DNA of 64,000 nucleotides from Synanceia verrucosa (taxonomy: Eukaryota > Chordata > Actinopteri > Perciformes > Synanceiidae), in contig CM056550.1 of the NCBI GenBank assembly GCA_029721515.1, positions 22,015,619 through 22,079,618 on the forward strand, read 5' to 3'. Below, one piece after another: positions 1 to 12,255 of this stretch. How positions within the stretch are numbered: the first letter of the stretch is position 1; each line of letters starts with the position of its first letter. The notes under the pieces are model-generated. The model was not told the origin of the DNA. It saw only the letters and a list, made by a program, of their open reading frames with translations, and did not search any database. The position numbers and the translations under genes are program-made.

Positions 1-858
1 CGCAGTACATGTCTTGTCATTAACAGCTGCCTGTTAAGACAGGCGTGTTTCTCACATGAAGCATGATGACGTGGATTCTTTCTAGTGAGATTTAAAGTCA
101 TCCTTTTCCTGACGATAGCAAGGCAGAGCAAAGATTTTTGCTGTCATGACTGTGTGTTTATATCACAGTGAGTCTTTACCACTCCATTACATGCTTTGTG
201 ATGGGAAGGGATCTGTGATCGATTGAGTTAGGGGGTGCTGATATAAGAGGAGCTGTGTCAGAGTTGACATTTGTGCTGCAGGGGCGGCACATGCTGTTGT
301 GCATCACTGTGAGCTTGGTGTTTTCAGTTAGGAGCATGTGGTTTTCATTTGAGGTCAACGGTAAGAGGAGAAAGGATGTAAGGGCTGTTTGATGTAAGCA
401 CAGTGCAGGTGAGGTCATTTTCCAGTTGTCGGGAGCTGTGTTAAACCGCCACATGAGTGCGCGTGTGCACGTGTGCGTGCTTTTCCTGTGTGTTTTTTGT
501 GCACATCTGGACCGGTCTAAATAGGAGGCAGACTCATATTTTGGCTCTATTCTGTGTCTGATGTGTCTCAATGGGAGAGTGTGTGTGTGTGTGTGTGTGG
601 GCTCTTTAGCTGTGTCCACCTTTGAATGAGGCCAAGCGAGTGCTTCTGCCACAGTGTTTCCCTTTGATGGGTTACCTGAAGAGGGGTTGGGGAATAGTGG
701 GCAGGCAAGTGGGAGGGTTTGATTTACACCTCTTTGACAGCGTCAGGAAGAACAGCAGAGGAAGACGAGGAGGCTAACATGGCTGTTAATGATGGGAAGC
801 AGACACTTTCTCTTCTTTCTCCTTGACTCTTCTGGTTCTTTCTTTCATCTTTCTGCAG
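1..858 (+). other. Intron of the adam12-like gene
   Basis: This stretch is non-coding, upstream of the acceptor TTTCTGCAG ending at 858. It contains a short (GT)n run near 579-599 and otherwise nothing recognisable. Open frames on the minus strand here are low-complexity products of the GT repeat. Confidence 0.6.
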
Positions 859-3800
859 CCTCCTCACCGGGGGCCGGAGGCGTTGCTCCCGTCGGCCTCC
901 TACCCCTCCCACAACCTGCGCAGACTGCCCCAGTGCCCTCCAGTTCACCTCAGCCACCCCGTCCCTCTGTCTCTCACCCTGTCCCTCTCCCCCGGCTCCG
1001 GGCAGCCGAGACCCCCGTTGCCTCCGCCTCACATCCATGTCGCACCGAGGGGGGCGTCGTTTCGCACTGCGTCTCGCCATAACTCCTGCAGGATGGTCAT
1101 GGTGAGTGAGTTCCCTATTCCCCTCAGTTGGAAACCTTTTATTTGATGATGTTACTTGCTGTAATTTCTCTGCTTGGATCTGGGCGCGTACTCCCTATTA
1201 CAGCCCATAACCAGGGAACCAGTGTCGTTCACTGCACCTACAGACGGGTGTCGACCGTTTTCACTGTTCTTTTGTGTCCCATAAAAGTATATGCATGTTG
1301 ACAGTTATGCACAGCCTCATAAAATAACGAGGGTAGCCGGGGAGCTAGCATCATCCAAGCAAGACTTCAATCCTACAATACAAACCAGCACATAAATTAT
1401 GAAAATGGAGCCAGACTTGTAGAGAGGGGGGAGACAGAGGAGATGAAACAGCAACTGGAGTGAGCAAGTATGTCCAAATATCACAGGGCGGTAAATTTGC
1501 TGCCACTGGTATCCCATTGAGTTTAGGTATGGCATTGCAGGCTGTCAGAGATGAGGGAAAGAGAAAGCCAGAAGTTCCTGGTGTTAAATCCCTCTCACTC
1601 CGTGGTTCTCAGACTCTTATTTGCTTTAATCCGGTTTGACTTGTACCCTGTGGGCAAGTGAGGCAGAGAGACCCAAAGAGAAAGAGCGAGAGGATCCAAC
1701 AGACAGAAAGACAAAGAGATGCTTGAGGGAACGAGTCGATTAATCAAAGATACATTTTTCAAAGTTATTTTGCAGACAGAAACTGCAAGAATTCACTGAT
1801 TCCAGCCTCTGAAATGTAAAAATGTGCTGTTTTATTTTTTTATTTTATACCACTGTAAATTACTACCTTTTGGTTTTGAGCTGAAAATGTCACCTTTGCC
1901 TGTGGAAAATGTGTGCATTTTTTTTTTTTTTACATTTTCAGACATTTTTTATTGATAAATCAAATCAACAAAATAATTTGTGTAGAGAAGTATCCCTAAT
2001 AAAAAGTTGCAGCCCTGAGAGGAAGTGCAAATTAGGAAATAAAAAAAAAAAGACAAGGACTAGAGGCGGATGAAAAATCAGCGATAAGTTTCAGCCTTTT
2101 AAGACAGCGGTGAAAATGACGCCACCGGGGAGACGAGGTCGAAGCGATGCTGCAGTGTCGGGCTAATTAGAGGTGTGTTAAACAGATAATGGCATTCTAG
2201 TCTTGTCCAGATTAATGGAAGGGGGTCACAGAGGAGGTCTGGCTTTAAAACACAACACTGCACTGGAGATAATACATGTTACATCAGCTCGTGATGGAAT
2301 ACATTAGCATCCCATAAAGAGCCTCATGCAATTAAGATATGCGAAGAACTTTATTGATCCCATGTCAGGTAATTTCTTTTGTTGCAGCAGCAGCTCAAGA
2401 GTCAAAAAAAACAAGGGATGATAAAGTGATTGAGTGATTAAAAAAAACGAGACAAAAATACAAATAGATCTCAAAACCTAGTTATCTCTACCTAAACAGA
2501 TTTGTCCATGATGGATATATTTACTCCTTTAATTTTCATTGATGTTTTCATAATGTTGACCTTTTTGAATTTATTTTTTTAGGGACAATAGGCATTAACA
2601 CTAAAAAAGATAGTTTGCGGATATGTTGACCATCATCTACTCTAGGTGGTACACTGACTATTAGATGCATAACCATCGTCAGCCATTGTATCTATTTATG
2701 CCAAAGCCACCAAACTCCATTGAAAAAAACTGAAATTTTACCTCGCAGAAAATGGGGGCTGCTGGTGTTGCTGTTTTGTGACTTTAGCAAATTCAACATA
2801 ACCAGGTAAAATTGTTGTGTTTTTCAATGGCTTTGGTGAGAGCATAGATAGAGACATCAGGTGAAACTACTCTAAATATAGCATTCATTTAAACTGATTG
2901 ATTCTTCTTCAAACTGGGGGCGTGCTGACCATTAGTAATATTACTGACTATGGATAAACACCTCATACAACCCCACTTCAAAACACCTGAACTATAACTT
3001 TAACAGAATACTTTTAAAATAAAGTACATACAGTCATTTAAAGAAGGATCCTGGCTGTCATACACCTGTTGAACAGGTGAAGTGCAGCAGCTCTTGGCAC
3101 TGTTTGGACTTCAGAAAGTAGATTTTCCTTCTCATCTGTTCCTATTTAATGTCAAAGTGTGAAACTAAAAGTGACGTCTGTTGGCAGCAGACTTCGTCGA
3201 CAGTGTCTTTAGCAGCTGTTGACGAAAACCTTTTATATTTCCTCTCTGTTGTTGGCATGGAATCAGTGTCCAATGGCTTTTAGGACAGTGGGTTCGGTTA
3301 TTGTAAATAACATTTTGTGCCCGTCAATCACCTTCTCAAACATGCTCGTTATATTGCCCCACCTTTCACTTTCGTCGCATTTTTGGATGGAACTCAGTCG
3401 GCACCATTGCATGACAGCGCTGTCTGTCAGTGTGATGAATTAGCAGCAGTACTTCAATAGCGCAGATGGTTCTAATACTTGACCTTATGGACACATAGGA
3501 GAGACATCCTGCATTCGAGACCTCACTGACAGCATACCGCTTTTAATGAAAACATTAAATTAGGCGTCAAATTTGACTTTGATAAAGGAAAGATGTTTTG
3601 AGTCGGCCAACCTGATTCCACATTCTGGGGTTTGGTTGTTTGGCTTCTTTTTACTCTGTGATGTTTGAAGAGGCTTCTCTCCAACTGAGCAGAGAAGGAG
3701 GACCTGAATGGAGACCAGATGGGGGGCTAGGTAGCGGGACTTCATCATGATCTCAGTCTTCTAGAGAAGATTAAAACCACATGACTCTTCCTCTCCTGGC

Positions 3801-4236
3801 AAGTAGTTTGTGCAGGGCTGCCCTGATGAATGAAAGGAGGAAGAGGACACAACAATCAGACCTGAGCTGTGAGTGCCACCTGGTGGAGAGTTTCAGTTAC
3901 TATTCTGTTTCTACTTTGTCAGGAGCTGGAGAAGCCCAGTCCTCCTCAGAAACCCCTTCCTGCTGATCCAAGAAGCTCTCGTCAGGTTCGAAGCTCCTCT
4001 GTAGTCCATGGGCCCTTGGCTGTTTGCGGCCCTGCACCAACACCTGGCATACCCAGACCTCTGCGCCCCGTCCCACACCCCAACAGGTGAGTTTCAACGT
4101 TCACCACATTTCTGTAAAAACATCACTGAAGCTTATTATTCAACGCCCTTCTTCTCCCTCATCTAGACCCAGTCCCAAGCAGCCTCCAACACTACCAAAG
4201 CCTTGCATAATTGCCAACGTCAAATACAGCAGCTGA
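859..4236 (+). CDS. adam12: ADAM12-like metalloprotease, 3'-terminal exons (partial gene)
   Basis: Three coding exons are visible: 859-1101, 3923-4086 and 4167-4236, with stop TGA at 4234-4236. Each is bounded by AG acceptors and GT donors, and phases agree (0, then 2). They encode the end of the proline-rich cytoplasmic tail of a transmembrane disintegrin-metalloprotease. The protease, disintegrin, EGF and membrane-spanning exons lie off the left edge. The call rests on SYPSHNLRRLPQC in the first exon and PPQKPLPADP in the second, which resemble the human ADAM12 long-form tail, and on DHX32 as the next gene, as in human 10q26. PxxP motifs such as KPSPPQKPLP are SH3-ligand-like, and family knowledge says this tail binds Src-type and adaptor SH3 domains. 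ADAM19 has a similar tail and is the main alternative, but synteny favours ADAM12. The ending (PKPCIIANVKYSS) differs from the human one. Confidence 0.88.
1102..3922 (+). other. Intron of the adam12-like gene (2.8 kb)
   Basis: The intron runs between donor GTGAGTGAG at 1102 and acceptor TTTGTCAG at 3915-3922. It is AT-rich. It carries a fragment at about 1935-2015 resembling the widespread fish repeat that reads GGCTGCAACT on the opposite strand, and a fragment at about 2345-2400 (CTTTATTGATCCC followed by TTGTTGCAGCAGC) typical of a common teleost retroposon tail. I see no coding exon. Confidence 0.5.
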
Positions 4237-5850
4237 GACTTTGACTGGAAGGGACGATGTTGTGATAAGACACTAAAGAATTTGCACTATGAAAACTCTG
4301 AAAACCTTAAAGAAAAAAGATGGCGGCTTGTCGGGAGCTGTGCCGTGTCCTTTTGGTGCTCTGTCCCTGAATGGTGCTACGAGTCTGAGCTCAGGTACAT
4401 GTAAAGTATTTATATTGTGTATTTATTGCCACGCAGTGCACTGTGCCAGACACTTTTACCACACGGTAGCAACTTTTGAATTTATCGCTTGCGTCAGTTT
4501 TCACGCCCCTTTTTTCTCATCAGCTGCTCTTCATCAAGGACAGTGATCAGAAAAATCTGAAAAGGTGGACTTCTGGTTGAAGAAATGTTTTTATGAAATG
4601 TGTTTTAATGAAGGGAACCGTTGACATGATGGTTTTGTTTTGGAGACTACAGATAGAGTTGAAAAAGAGTATTGTGCAATGATGAGAACAGGCAATGCTT
4701 GTAGTTCATTTGGAGCTCAGTGGGTTTTTTCTTGCAGCTTTGAGCCAATCTGATAAGGCTTGAAACTAGAAAAATGGTTTTACCACAGGTGGGGAAGACT
4801 CTTTCTGCACTTATATTTACAAAAGGTAACAAGTCGATTTGGGAAATGTCACTGATTCCCCATGTTTGTTTCATTAACAAGACCCAAGAGACTTGTGGGA
4901 TGGGGATAGTGAGCTATGAAGTGAACATGGATCTAAAATGAGCCGAGATCAAGGAAGCATTCATTCCTCAGAGACGGTAAATGCCTCTGTCATGTTGCTC
5001 TGTGTTTTCGAGTATCTCCCTGTGTGCCTCTCTATCCTGAGGACTCTGCCTGAAACTAAGGACTTTCTCAAAGCCGCTGCCACCAGGCGTCATGGAAGCA
5101 CTCACATATAAACAGCCTGCGTCCAGCTACAGCGTGCGAGCATTTTTAACAGCGTTAAAAGGACAGATTCACCTGACCAGGACATTTCTAGATCGCTTTT
5201 TGCCACTGAAATGATGCCTCATCCAGAACCATGTGGCAGTGCTTCATTTTCTATTTTTTGTACATTTTTACCTTTGTTTTTAAGCCAGATACACAATCCT
5301 TCATGAGCTGTATTAGTGGTGAACAAACAGTGTTTAATTATTCTAGCAGAGCTCTTGTTTTACTGGATTGCAGTGCAGCATATATGCATTCACACTTTTC
5401 CTTTAAGCACAGCTCTTATTCACAGATATGTAGGCTGAAAACTAACTTTTGTTACATTTTTGATACTGTTATCTTTTTATTAATGCAATAGTTTTACATT
5501 CAGCGCTTTGTTTACTTTGCTTTTTCAATGCTATGTGTCCCTGTACTAATAGACCGTATTTGAGTCCTGTCACCTGACTGTACATCATGTCCATGTGTTC
5601 TTCGTATGTTGTGTTACAGGTGAACACATTTCCATGGAGAATGCTTTTTTTATATAATGATTGTTTGATACATCATATGTAAAGAAAAAAAACTTGTCAG
5701 TGTCTGGTTGTGGTATTTTTAACGCTCATGCAGTATTAGTAAAAACACTTAATGCACATTTTTGTTATTGATCTTTATGCTTTTAGGATGAGTGTTGTCA
5801 TGGGAAAAAAAAAATGTTTCTACGATTAAAGTCCTCAGAAAAGCACACTA
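4237..5850 (+). other. adam12: 3' UTR of the adam12-like gene
   Basis: Non-coding sequence follows the adam12 stop. A plausible poly(A) signal ATTAAA lies at 5825-5830. A later AATAAA at 6167-6172 is an alternative. The exact end cannot be fixed from sequence alone. No long conserved ORF is present. Confidence 0.45.
5825..5830 (+). terminator. Candidate poly(A) signal ATTAAA for adam12
   Basis: This ATTAAA hexamer lies about 1.6 kb after the adam12 stop codon, followed about 20 nt later by CA dinucleotides suitable for cleavage. Confidence 0.35.
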
Positions 5851-7208
5851 ATGCCTGCAACTTCACTCCTCTAATTTGAAGAATATAAAGATTATCTATA
5901 AAGATTTCACACTGTGTCAAATGTTAAAAACTTCTTTGTATCTGAAAAAACAGGAACCATTTCTGTCAAAGCTGCTGGCTTTTCTTAAAAGCTTGAGCTT
6001 AACAGCACTCAGAAGACTGAACATTGCGCACAGTAATATATGTAATTTAACATTTTACAGACTTGAGGCTTGAAAGAGGTGTGGGATTTTGTGTTCACAG
6101 TCAGGATTTTTTTGGTGCTGAGTCAAGTGAGTCAGTGTGATTAAAAAGATGTTTGTAGAGTAACTGAATAAATATCTAACTGCTGATGAAAAACTGAAAG
6201 AGGAAAACAAAGACAGTGTCACTAAAGCTCAGCCAACATCATTAAATTACAAGCTGCAGACACATTTGTTGTCAAAAAAGGGCTAATAATAATAATGCCG
6301 ATGATGATGATAATATATAGATTTAGGTTGCCTAAATTCAGCGTTCTCTGTCAAATATTTGGATTTTTATTGCTTTAACAGAAGCCTCACTAATATTTAG
6401 AGGGTTAAGATCGATTAATTCCAACTGGACTGAAAATGACCAAACAGCTCCCCCTTGTGGAGAAGCTGCAGCCTGCAGGTGAATGGATCTCTGTGATTCA
6501 CACCCAATAAAAAAGTCATCAATTAAAACAGTATTTAAGATTTTATGGAAGCACTTTTCAACAAAAAAGTTCACCACATAATTTGTTTATTTCAGCGTTT
6601 TTCCTCATAATTCTGGCAGATATGATCTAATAATTTAGAAATATAGTATTAATATACAACAATTAGGAGATACAATATCTCATATATATATATATATATA
6701 TAGGAATGTAGTATTTTGTAATTATGAGGGGAAAACGCACATGATGGTTTGGTTTTTTTTATTAATTTTAAGTGCGCATAGGTGAAAAATTATCTGCGCA
6801 ATTGAGTTAAAGTTGGTATTAAAAAAGGAAGGATATTTTTAAAGTGCACACAGTCCTCGTTATATTACACGTGATTATTTTGGGATAAGCAGGTGATTAT
6901 GACAGCGGACAGAGCTCTCAGTGTGAATGAAGTCGTGCGTAAATCAGAACACGTGCGGAGCCACGCTGGTGCGCACTACGCGTCAGGAAGACCTTCTCCA
7001 ACAGAGCTACTGCAAACTTTAAACAGCTCAGTAAATATAGTTTAAGCAACGGAGAGCAGTGAAGTAAAGTAGAAAGATTTACCAAGTGCTCCGTCCAAGT
7101 TCGTGAATGGATATGTGATAGGAGCATCTGGATATTTTCGATAAAAAATGGACCCATCGTGGTGAGCAAAACTTTTGTGGGCTCTCCCTCTCTTATATGT
7201 TTTATGTC
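5851..7208. other. adam12-dhx32 intergenic region and dhx32 promoter/5' UTR
   Basis: No gene is seen here. An AT-rich stretch holds a (TA)n run at 6682-6702. The last 300 bases before the dhx32 start are less AT-rich, contain several CpG sites and presumably hold the transcription start. No TATA box is obvious. Confidence 0.5.
6682..6702. repeat. (TA)n microsatellite
   Basis: Simple TA dinucleotide run of about 21 bases upstream of dhx32. Confidence 0.9.
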
Positions 7209-10200
7209 ATGTCGGATGAAAACAATTCAACGGAGCCAAACCTTTTCCCTGAGAGTGAGGAATGTCCTGCAGAAGATTCATTTGGCTTTGGAGATGATCT
7301 GGAGTTAAACCAGTTCGATGGATTGCCCTTTTCCTCCCGTTATTACAAACTGCTAAAAGAGAGGAAGACTCTGCCGGTGTGGAAGGTCAGGTGCGAGTTT
7401 GAAGATGCTCTGGTGGACAACCAACTGGTTATTGTGTCTGGGACAGCAAAGACTGGGAGGAGCACACAGGTGAGAAGACTATATGGCCAATAATATAAGA
7501 AAAATATGTATACATGTGTACCTGGAATCTGGTTTTGCAGCTTCTTTGTGACCATTAAAATAACAGAATAGTGCATCTCCCATCATGTTATTCATCCTTT
7601 TCTCTGCTCACAGACATTTTTGACTTCCTTCAGTCTGGACCCAAATACCAAAGCATAACCCAATTAGTATGACTTGTATTCAGCCTATTCAGTCAACATC
7701 TGATTTGATTTGAATGTGTTTTTCTATCCAGCAGCAACAACTTTTCCCTGCCATAGTTCTGATTTCAGTGTTGTGGATATTTAGCTGTTTTCACATAGAA
7801 AGAGTATCATTATGTGAGCATGAACAGGCTGCCCAGCTCAGCAGATGCTCTTGTGTCTGTGTCATCACGGCTGTCCACTGCAGCAGCCTGACAGCCATGC
7901 ATCACAAAGGCTCCAGCAGGGGTGTCAGGGTACCTCCTGCTGCTAAGCCCTGATCCGCTGGAGCCGCCTCATGCTGCCAAAGCAATTTTGCATTATTAGC
8001 GATAATACCATAGGATATCTCCTGTCACTGTTTGCTTAAACAAAAGCTGTTGGTGCAACCCTGAAACTGAGTGAATAGAAAATGTTCTGTTTGGTGTGGA
8101 GTCGGTAGTGTTAAGTGTGATTGTTTTCTCTTCAGATCCCTCAGTGGTGTGCAGAGTTCTGTCTGTCTGCCCAGTACCAGCATGGCATGGTTGTGTGCAC
8201 ACAGACAGACAGGCAGCAGGCTGTAGATCTGGCCTTACATGTGGCTGATGAAATGGATGTCAACATAGGCCATGAAGTGGGTTACACCATCCCTCTGGAG
8301 ACGTGCTGCTCCTCCGACACTGTTCTGAGGTCTGTCTGTTTCTGCCAGCAGCGGAATGACACATCATCCACAAACTGTCTCCATGATTAACCCATCTGAT
8401 GGCTTTTATCCCCCAGGTACTGCACTGATGATATGCTGCTGAGAGAGATGATGTCAGACCCTTTCCTGGAGCACTATGGGGTCATCATCATCGACCAGGC
8501 TCACCAGAGGACAGTAAGCACAGACACATTACTGGGTTTCCTCAAGGACATCCTTTTGCAGAGGCCTGAGCTCAGAGTAGTGGTCCTCTCCATCCCGCCT
8601 GTGACCAACAAGCTGCTGAGTCACTACGGCAGCGTCCCGCTCATCAGTCTGGAGGCCTCGTCTCCCGCTGTTGTTGCTGTTCACAGCAACAGCGGCAACA
8701 AAGACTACTACTTCTCCGCGCTGAGGCTGGTGCTGGAGATCCATCGAACCAAAGAAGATGGAGATGTTGTTGTTTTTTTTGCCTCCGCTGCAGTAAGACA
8801 CTTTTTTTAAGAGTGATTTAATTTAACTAAAGCTGGTTTGACAACAATATTTGTTTTATGTTCTGCAGGAGGTTCATGGTGCTCACAGCATCCTCCAGAG
8901 AGAAGCTACCAGGCTGGGAGCAGATCTGGGCCAGATGGTTCCTGTGGTTCTGTGCTCCCGTCGGGGAGGACCACTGCCTGTCCTCACTGAGCAACCAGGC
9001 TCCAAGAAGTCCAGGAGGGTTTTCCTCTCTACCAAACAGGGCGAGGACATGTGGTGGGCCACAGAGGCCGCCAACTTTGTCATTGACACAGGAGTCCAGA
9101 GGAAGATGGTAAGTTTCTTTTCTGTCCAACGACACACTTGAAATGAATAATAAACCAATAATATTGGCATGTGGTTTGGACTTTGTAGGTGTACAATCCA
9201 AGAGTTAGAGCTAACTCAGAGGTGCTTCAACCCATCAGTCAATGTCAGGCAGACATACGCAAGCAGCTGTGTGGACCAACAGGTAAATCTGACAGCCTGC
9301 TAGCTGGACTGAACCAATTTGTCTTGACATCTTGACTTTTAGTCATGCCAGAGGAGTTGATGAGTCTTTTCTGCACTGAACTGAGATTTATTTATTTCCT
9401 AGGTAAATGTTTCTGTCTATATCAAGACGGACAGCTTCCTGCAGAGAGCTCGCCACAGATCTTGAAGTCCAACATTACACCAACAGTCCTGTTCCTAAAA
9501 AGGATGGAGATAGCCGGCCTGGGACAGTGTGATTTCATCGACAGACCAGGTGACGTAGCAAGCTGGTCATCATTTTTATTCTCAGGTTAACTAGTTCCCA
9601 CAGAATGTGCATCTTTCTCACACCAGAAAACCAGCCAAACAGGTGCATGCAGGAGGTTTTTTTATGGCCTAGAGGGAACACAAATGAATTTGCTCTGGGT
9701 TGCTGGTTGGGTCCAGTCAGCCATGATTTAGCTGAGCTGACAGGGCCGTGCTACTGACTATTGTGTGAGCTCCAACCAGCCCTAACATGAACAGAGCAGG
9801 CTAAAAGAGGCCAGCTCATTAACAATTATGCAATGTGTCTCGTTAGGGCAGCAGCACACAAGTACAATGAAGAGGAAGCACAGGCCAAATGTACTGTAAT
9901 ATCTCCATATTCTTGCAGAAAGTGGCACGCATGTTTACATGCTCTGATATGCACACTACATAGCATCATTATTATGTGGGAGTTATGTGGGATTTTTGAA
10001 AGCTTAGAGCCACTACGTTAGTGATTTTATTAAATCACAGAGACTTTAAAACTATTGCGATGGCATAAATGGGTGTTTGGTGAAAAGTGGTGCACCTGTG
10101 TTCTTTAAATGGTCTCTTTTGGATGCGACCACTCCCAACACTGGATGTTCCTAAAATTGCAGTTCCATACACTGTATAAGATTATATTTATGACAGAGAA

Positions 10201-12255
10201 AAGAGGGCTTTGTGACACTTTACTATTTGCACTAATTCCTGAATTTGTGTATCAAACTCCAGTGGTTTTGTTCCTCGTTGCAGATCCCGAGGGTCTCATG
10301 CAGGCCTTGGAGGAGCTGGACTACCTCGCAGCTTTAGATGATGATGGCAACTTGTCTGAGATTGGCATCATAATGTCTGAAATCCCCCTGGACCCTCAGA
10401 TGGCCAAAGCTCTGCTAGCATCCTGCGAGTTTGATTGCGTGAGCGAGATGTTGACGATAGCAGCGATGCTGTCAGGTACTGTGGGCCATGTGTTCTGACA
10501 TTTGTTTCCAGTTAGAATAAGATTTGTTCCTAATGAGTGATGGTGCTCAGATTGGTTCGTAGATTGACCAGATGGATATGGTTGAACCAGATGGTCTTTG
10601 GTGAGAGTCAGTGGCTTGTCTCAGTGACCTCATTGTTTGCTTGTCTTATAGCGCCAAGCTGCTTCCTGGAGCCACCTCCTGACATGAGCCACGAGGCGGC
10701 CCAGTGTCACAGGAAGTTCCAGCACCCTGAAGGCGACCACTTCACCCTCATAAACATCTACAATGCCTTCAAACAGAGCCAGAGAGAACAGTGTAAGACA
10801 CAGAGTCTTCTCTCAGGACTTCATTTTTTAAAAATGCTGCAACGTAGCATGACACTGATGTGTCCTGTGTGATGTGGAGGCAGAGTTAAATATCATTGTT
10901 CATTCACTGAGCGTTTGACATTTCTTATTAAGCATTAAAAACAGAAGAATCGAGGACAAAATTCAGAATCAGATTCAATCAGATCAAATTAACAGATAAT
11001 GCAGAAAATTAAAGACATGCTAAAGAAAGTGCTATACATGCATTATTCAAATGAATTTTAATACAATATACATGTATGCATAAAATTGGAGGAAAGCAGA
11101 TAATAATATTAATAATAATAATTTTGCTTTACATAGTGGGTTTAAAGAAATCAAATTGTCTTTATTTTTTTCCATCCAGTTACATTTTTTTGTTGTGGTT
11201 GTAGATTAAAATTAAGCATAACAAAAAAGTACAATAATACAATAACGTACAATAAATGCATTCAACCATTTGTTAGTGTTTTTATTTTAAAGGCCAAGGT
11301 GCAGTATAAACAGATGAGTTCTACAGTGTGGCCCTGTTTTTTGAGTTAAAATACTGTTTTCTCAGACTTCAACGCTGAAAAGTGGTGTCAGGACTATTTC
11401 CTGGATCATTCCGCCCTGAAGACAGCAGAGGCCAGTAGATCCGAGTTGACCGACACTCTGAACAGGATCGAGCTTCCAATCTCTGAGCCCTCCTTTGGGA
11501 CCAAGTCCAACACCCACAACATCAAAAGAGCTCTGCTGGCTGGTTTCTTCATGCAGGTATATGGACCCTAAATGTCACCATTAAAGGCATTTGTTTCCAG
11601 TAATACAACTATATTCATGTTCGAAATGTTCGCAGATTGCTCGAGATGTGGACGGATCAGGGAACTACTTCATTCTGACACATAAACACATGGCTCAGGT
11701 GCATCCGCTGTCCTGCTACGGGGCTCAGTCACACAAGCTGGGGCTTCCAGAGTGGGTTGTTTTCCACGAGTACACACTGTCGGACAACAACTGCATGAGG
11801 ACCGTCTCAGAAATCTCTCCACAAGTGTAAGTAGATCCCTTTTTCAGTTCACTGGCAGATATGTCATGCATGCAAGCAGATTAGAATTGATTTCCCATGG
11901 ATTATGTTTTCATGCACCACACTGATGAGACAAACATGTTTTGATTGTTTATTTCAGTCAATCTGAGCTATTTGGTCACATTTTAATCCTCTTGTCTGTG
12001 TTTTTAATATAAAATATAACCATATTTTTACTTGTTTTTCCAAATAATGTAATTTCTGTTGGTCACTTTAGGTACATTCAAATGGCACCCCTGTACTTCT
12101 TCTACAATCTGCCTCCCAGTGAAAGCAAAGACATGCTGCAGGACCTGTTGGACCCAGACGGGTCGAGAAAATGTGAAGACGAGAAACAAAAAACCACGAC
12201 AGTTAGCGGCGATGCAGCGGTGCCGCAGACTTATGACAGATGTGTGATTCAGTGA
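7209..12255 (+). CDS. dhx32: DHX32, DEAH-box helicase-like protein (degenerate active site)
   Basis: Eleven exons: 7209-7469, 8136-8329, 8417-8792, 8869-9108, 9189-9282, 9403-9549, 10284-10475, 10652-10792, 11366-11556, 11636-11826 and 12072-12255 (TGA). Phases are consistent and total 736 codons; human DHX32 has about 743. The start is the ATG opening MSDENNSTE; an in-frame ATG at 7197 is the alternative. Recognisable blocks are DLELNQFDGLPFSSRYYKLL, PQWCAEF, DEMDVNIGHEVGYTIP, YCTDDMLLREMMSDPFLEHYG, LDYLAALDDDGNLSEIGIIM, HPEGDHFTLINIYNAF and IARDVDGSGNYF. The order is N-terminal region, RecA1 (about 60-230), RecA2, then winged-helix/ratchet/OB-fold. Helicase motifs are eroded. The Walker A site reads GTAKTGRS with arginine 84 instead of lysine. 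Motif II is DQAH (178-181), and the motif VI position reads QCQADIRKQ. ATPase activity is therefore doubtful. The family is reported as nuclear or mitochondrial and lymphocyte-linked. It converges with bccip. Confidence 0.97.
7470..8135 (+). other. dhx32 intron 1
   Basis: A 666-base intron between GTGAGA and TTCTCTTCAG. I see no gene in it. It has a moderately GC-rich patch around 7820-7980. Confidence 0.8.
9550..10283 (+). other. dhx32 intron 6
   Basis: A 734-base intron between GTGACG and GTTGCAG. Nothing recognisable was found in it. Confidence 0.8.
10793..11365 (+). other. dhx32 intron 8
   Basis: A 573-base, strongly AT-rich intron with an (AAT)n-like patch near 11100-11122. Nothing coding was found. 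Confidence 0.8.

Noticed and set aside
176..652. 158-codon minus-strand open frame
   Set aside because: It is rich in His/Thr from reading through a GT repeat, has no recognisable domain, and lies inside the adam12 intron.
789..1082. Alternative frame of the first adam12 exon
   Set aside because: The neighbouring frame matches the ADAM12 tail (SYPSHNLRRLPQC) and continues in phase to the next exons; this one does not.
7147..7164. ATG upstream of dhx32 followed by GTGAGC, as a separate first coding exon
   Set aside because: The frame stops after five codons if unspliced. If GTGAGC were a donor, the next 40 bases contain no usable acceptor before the ATG at 7209, so a simple 5' UTR is preferred.
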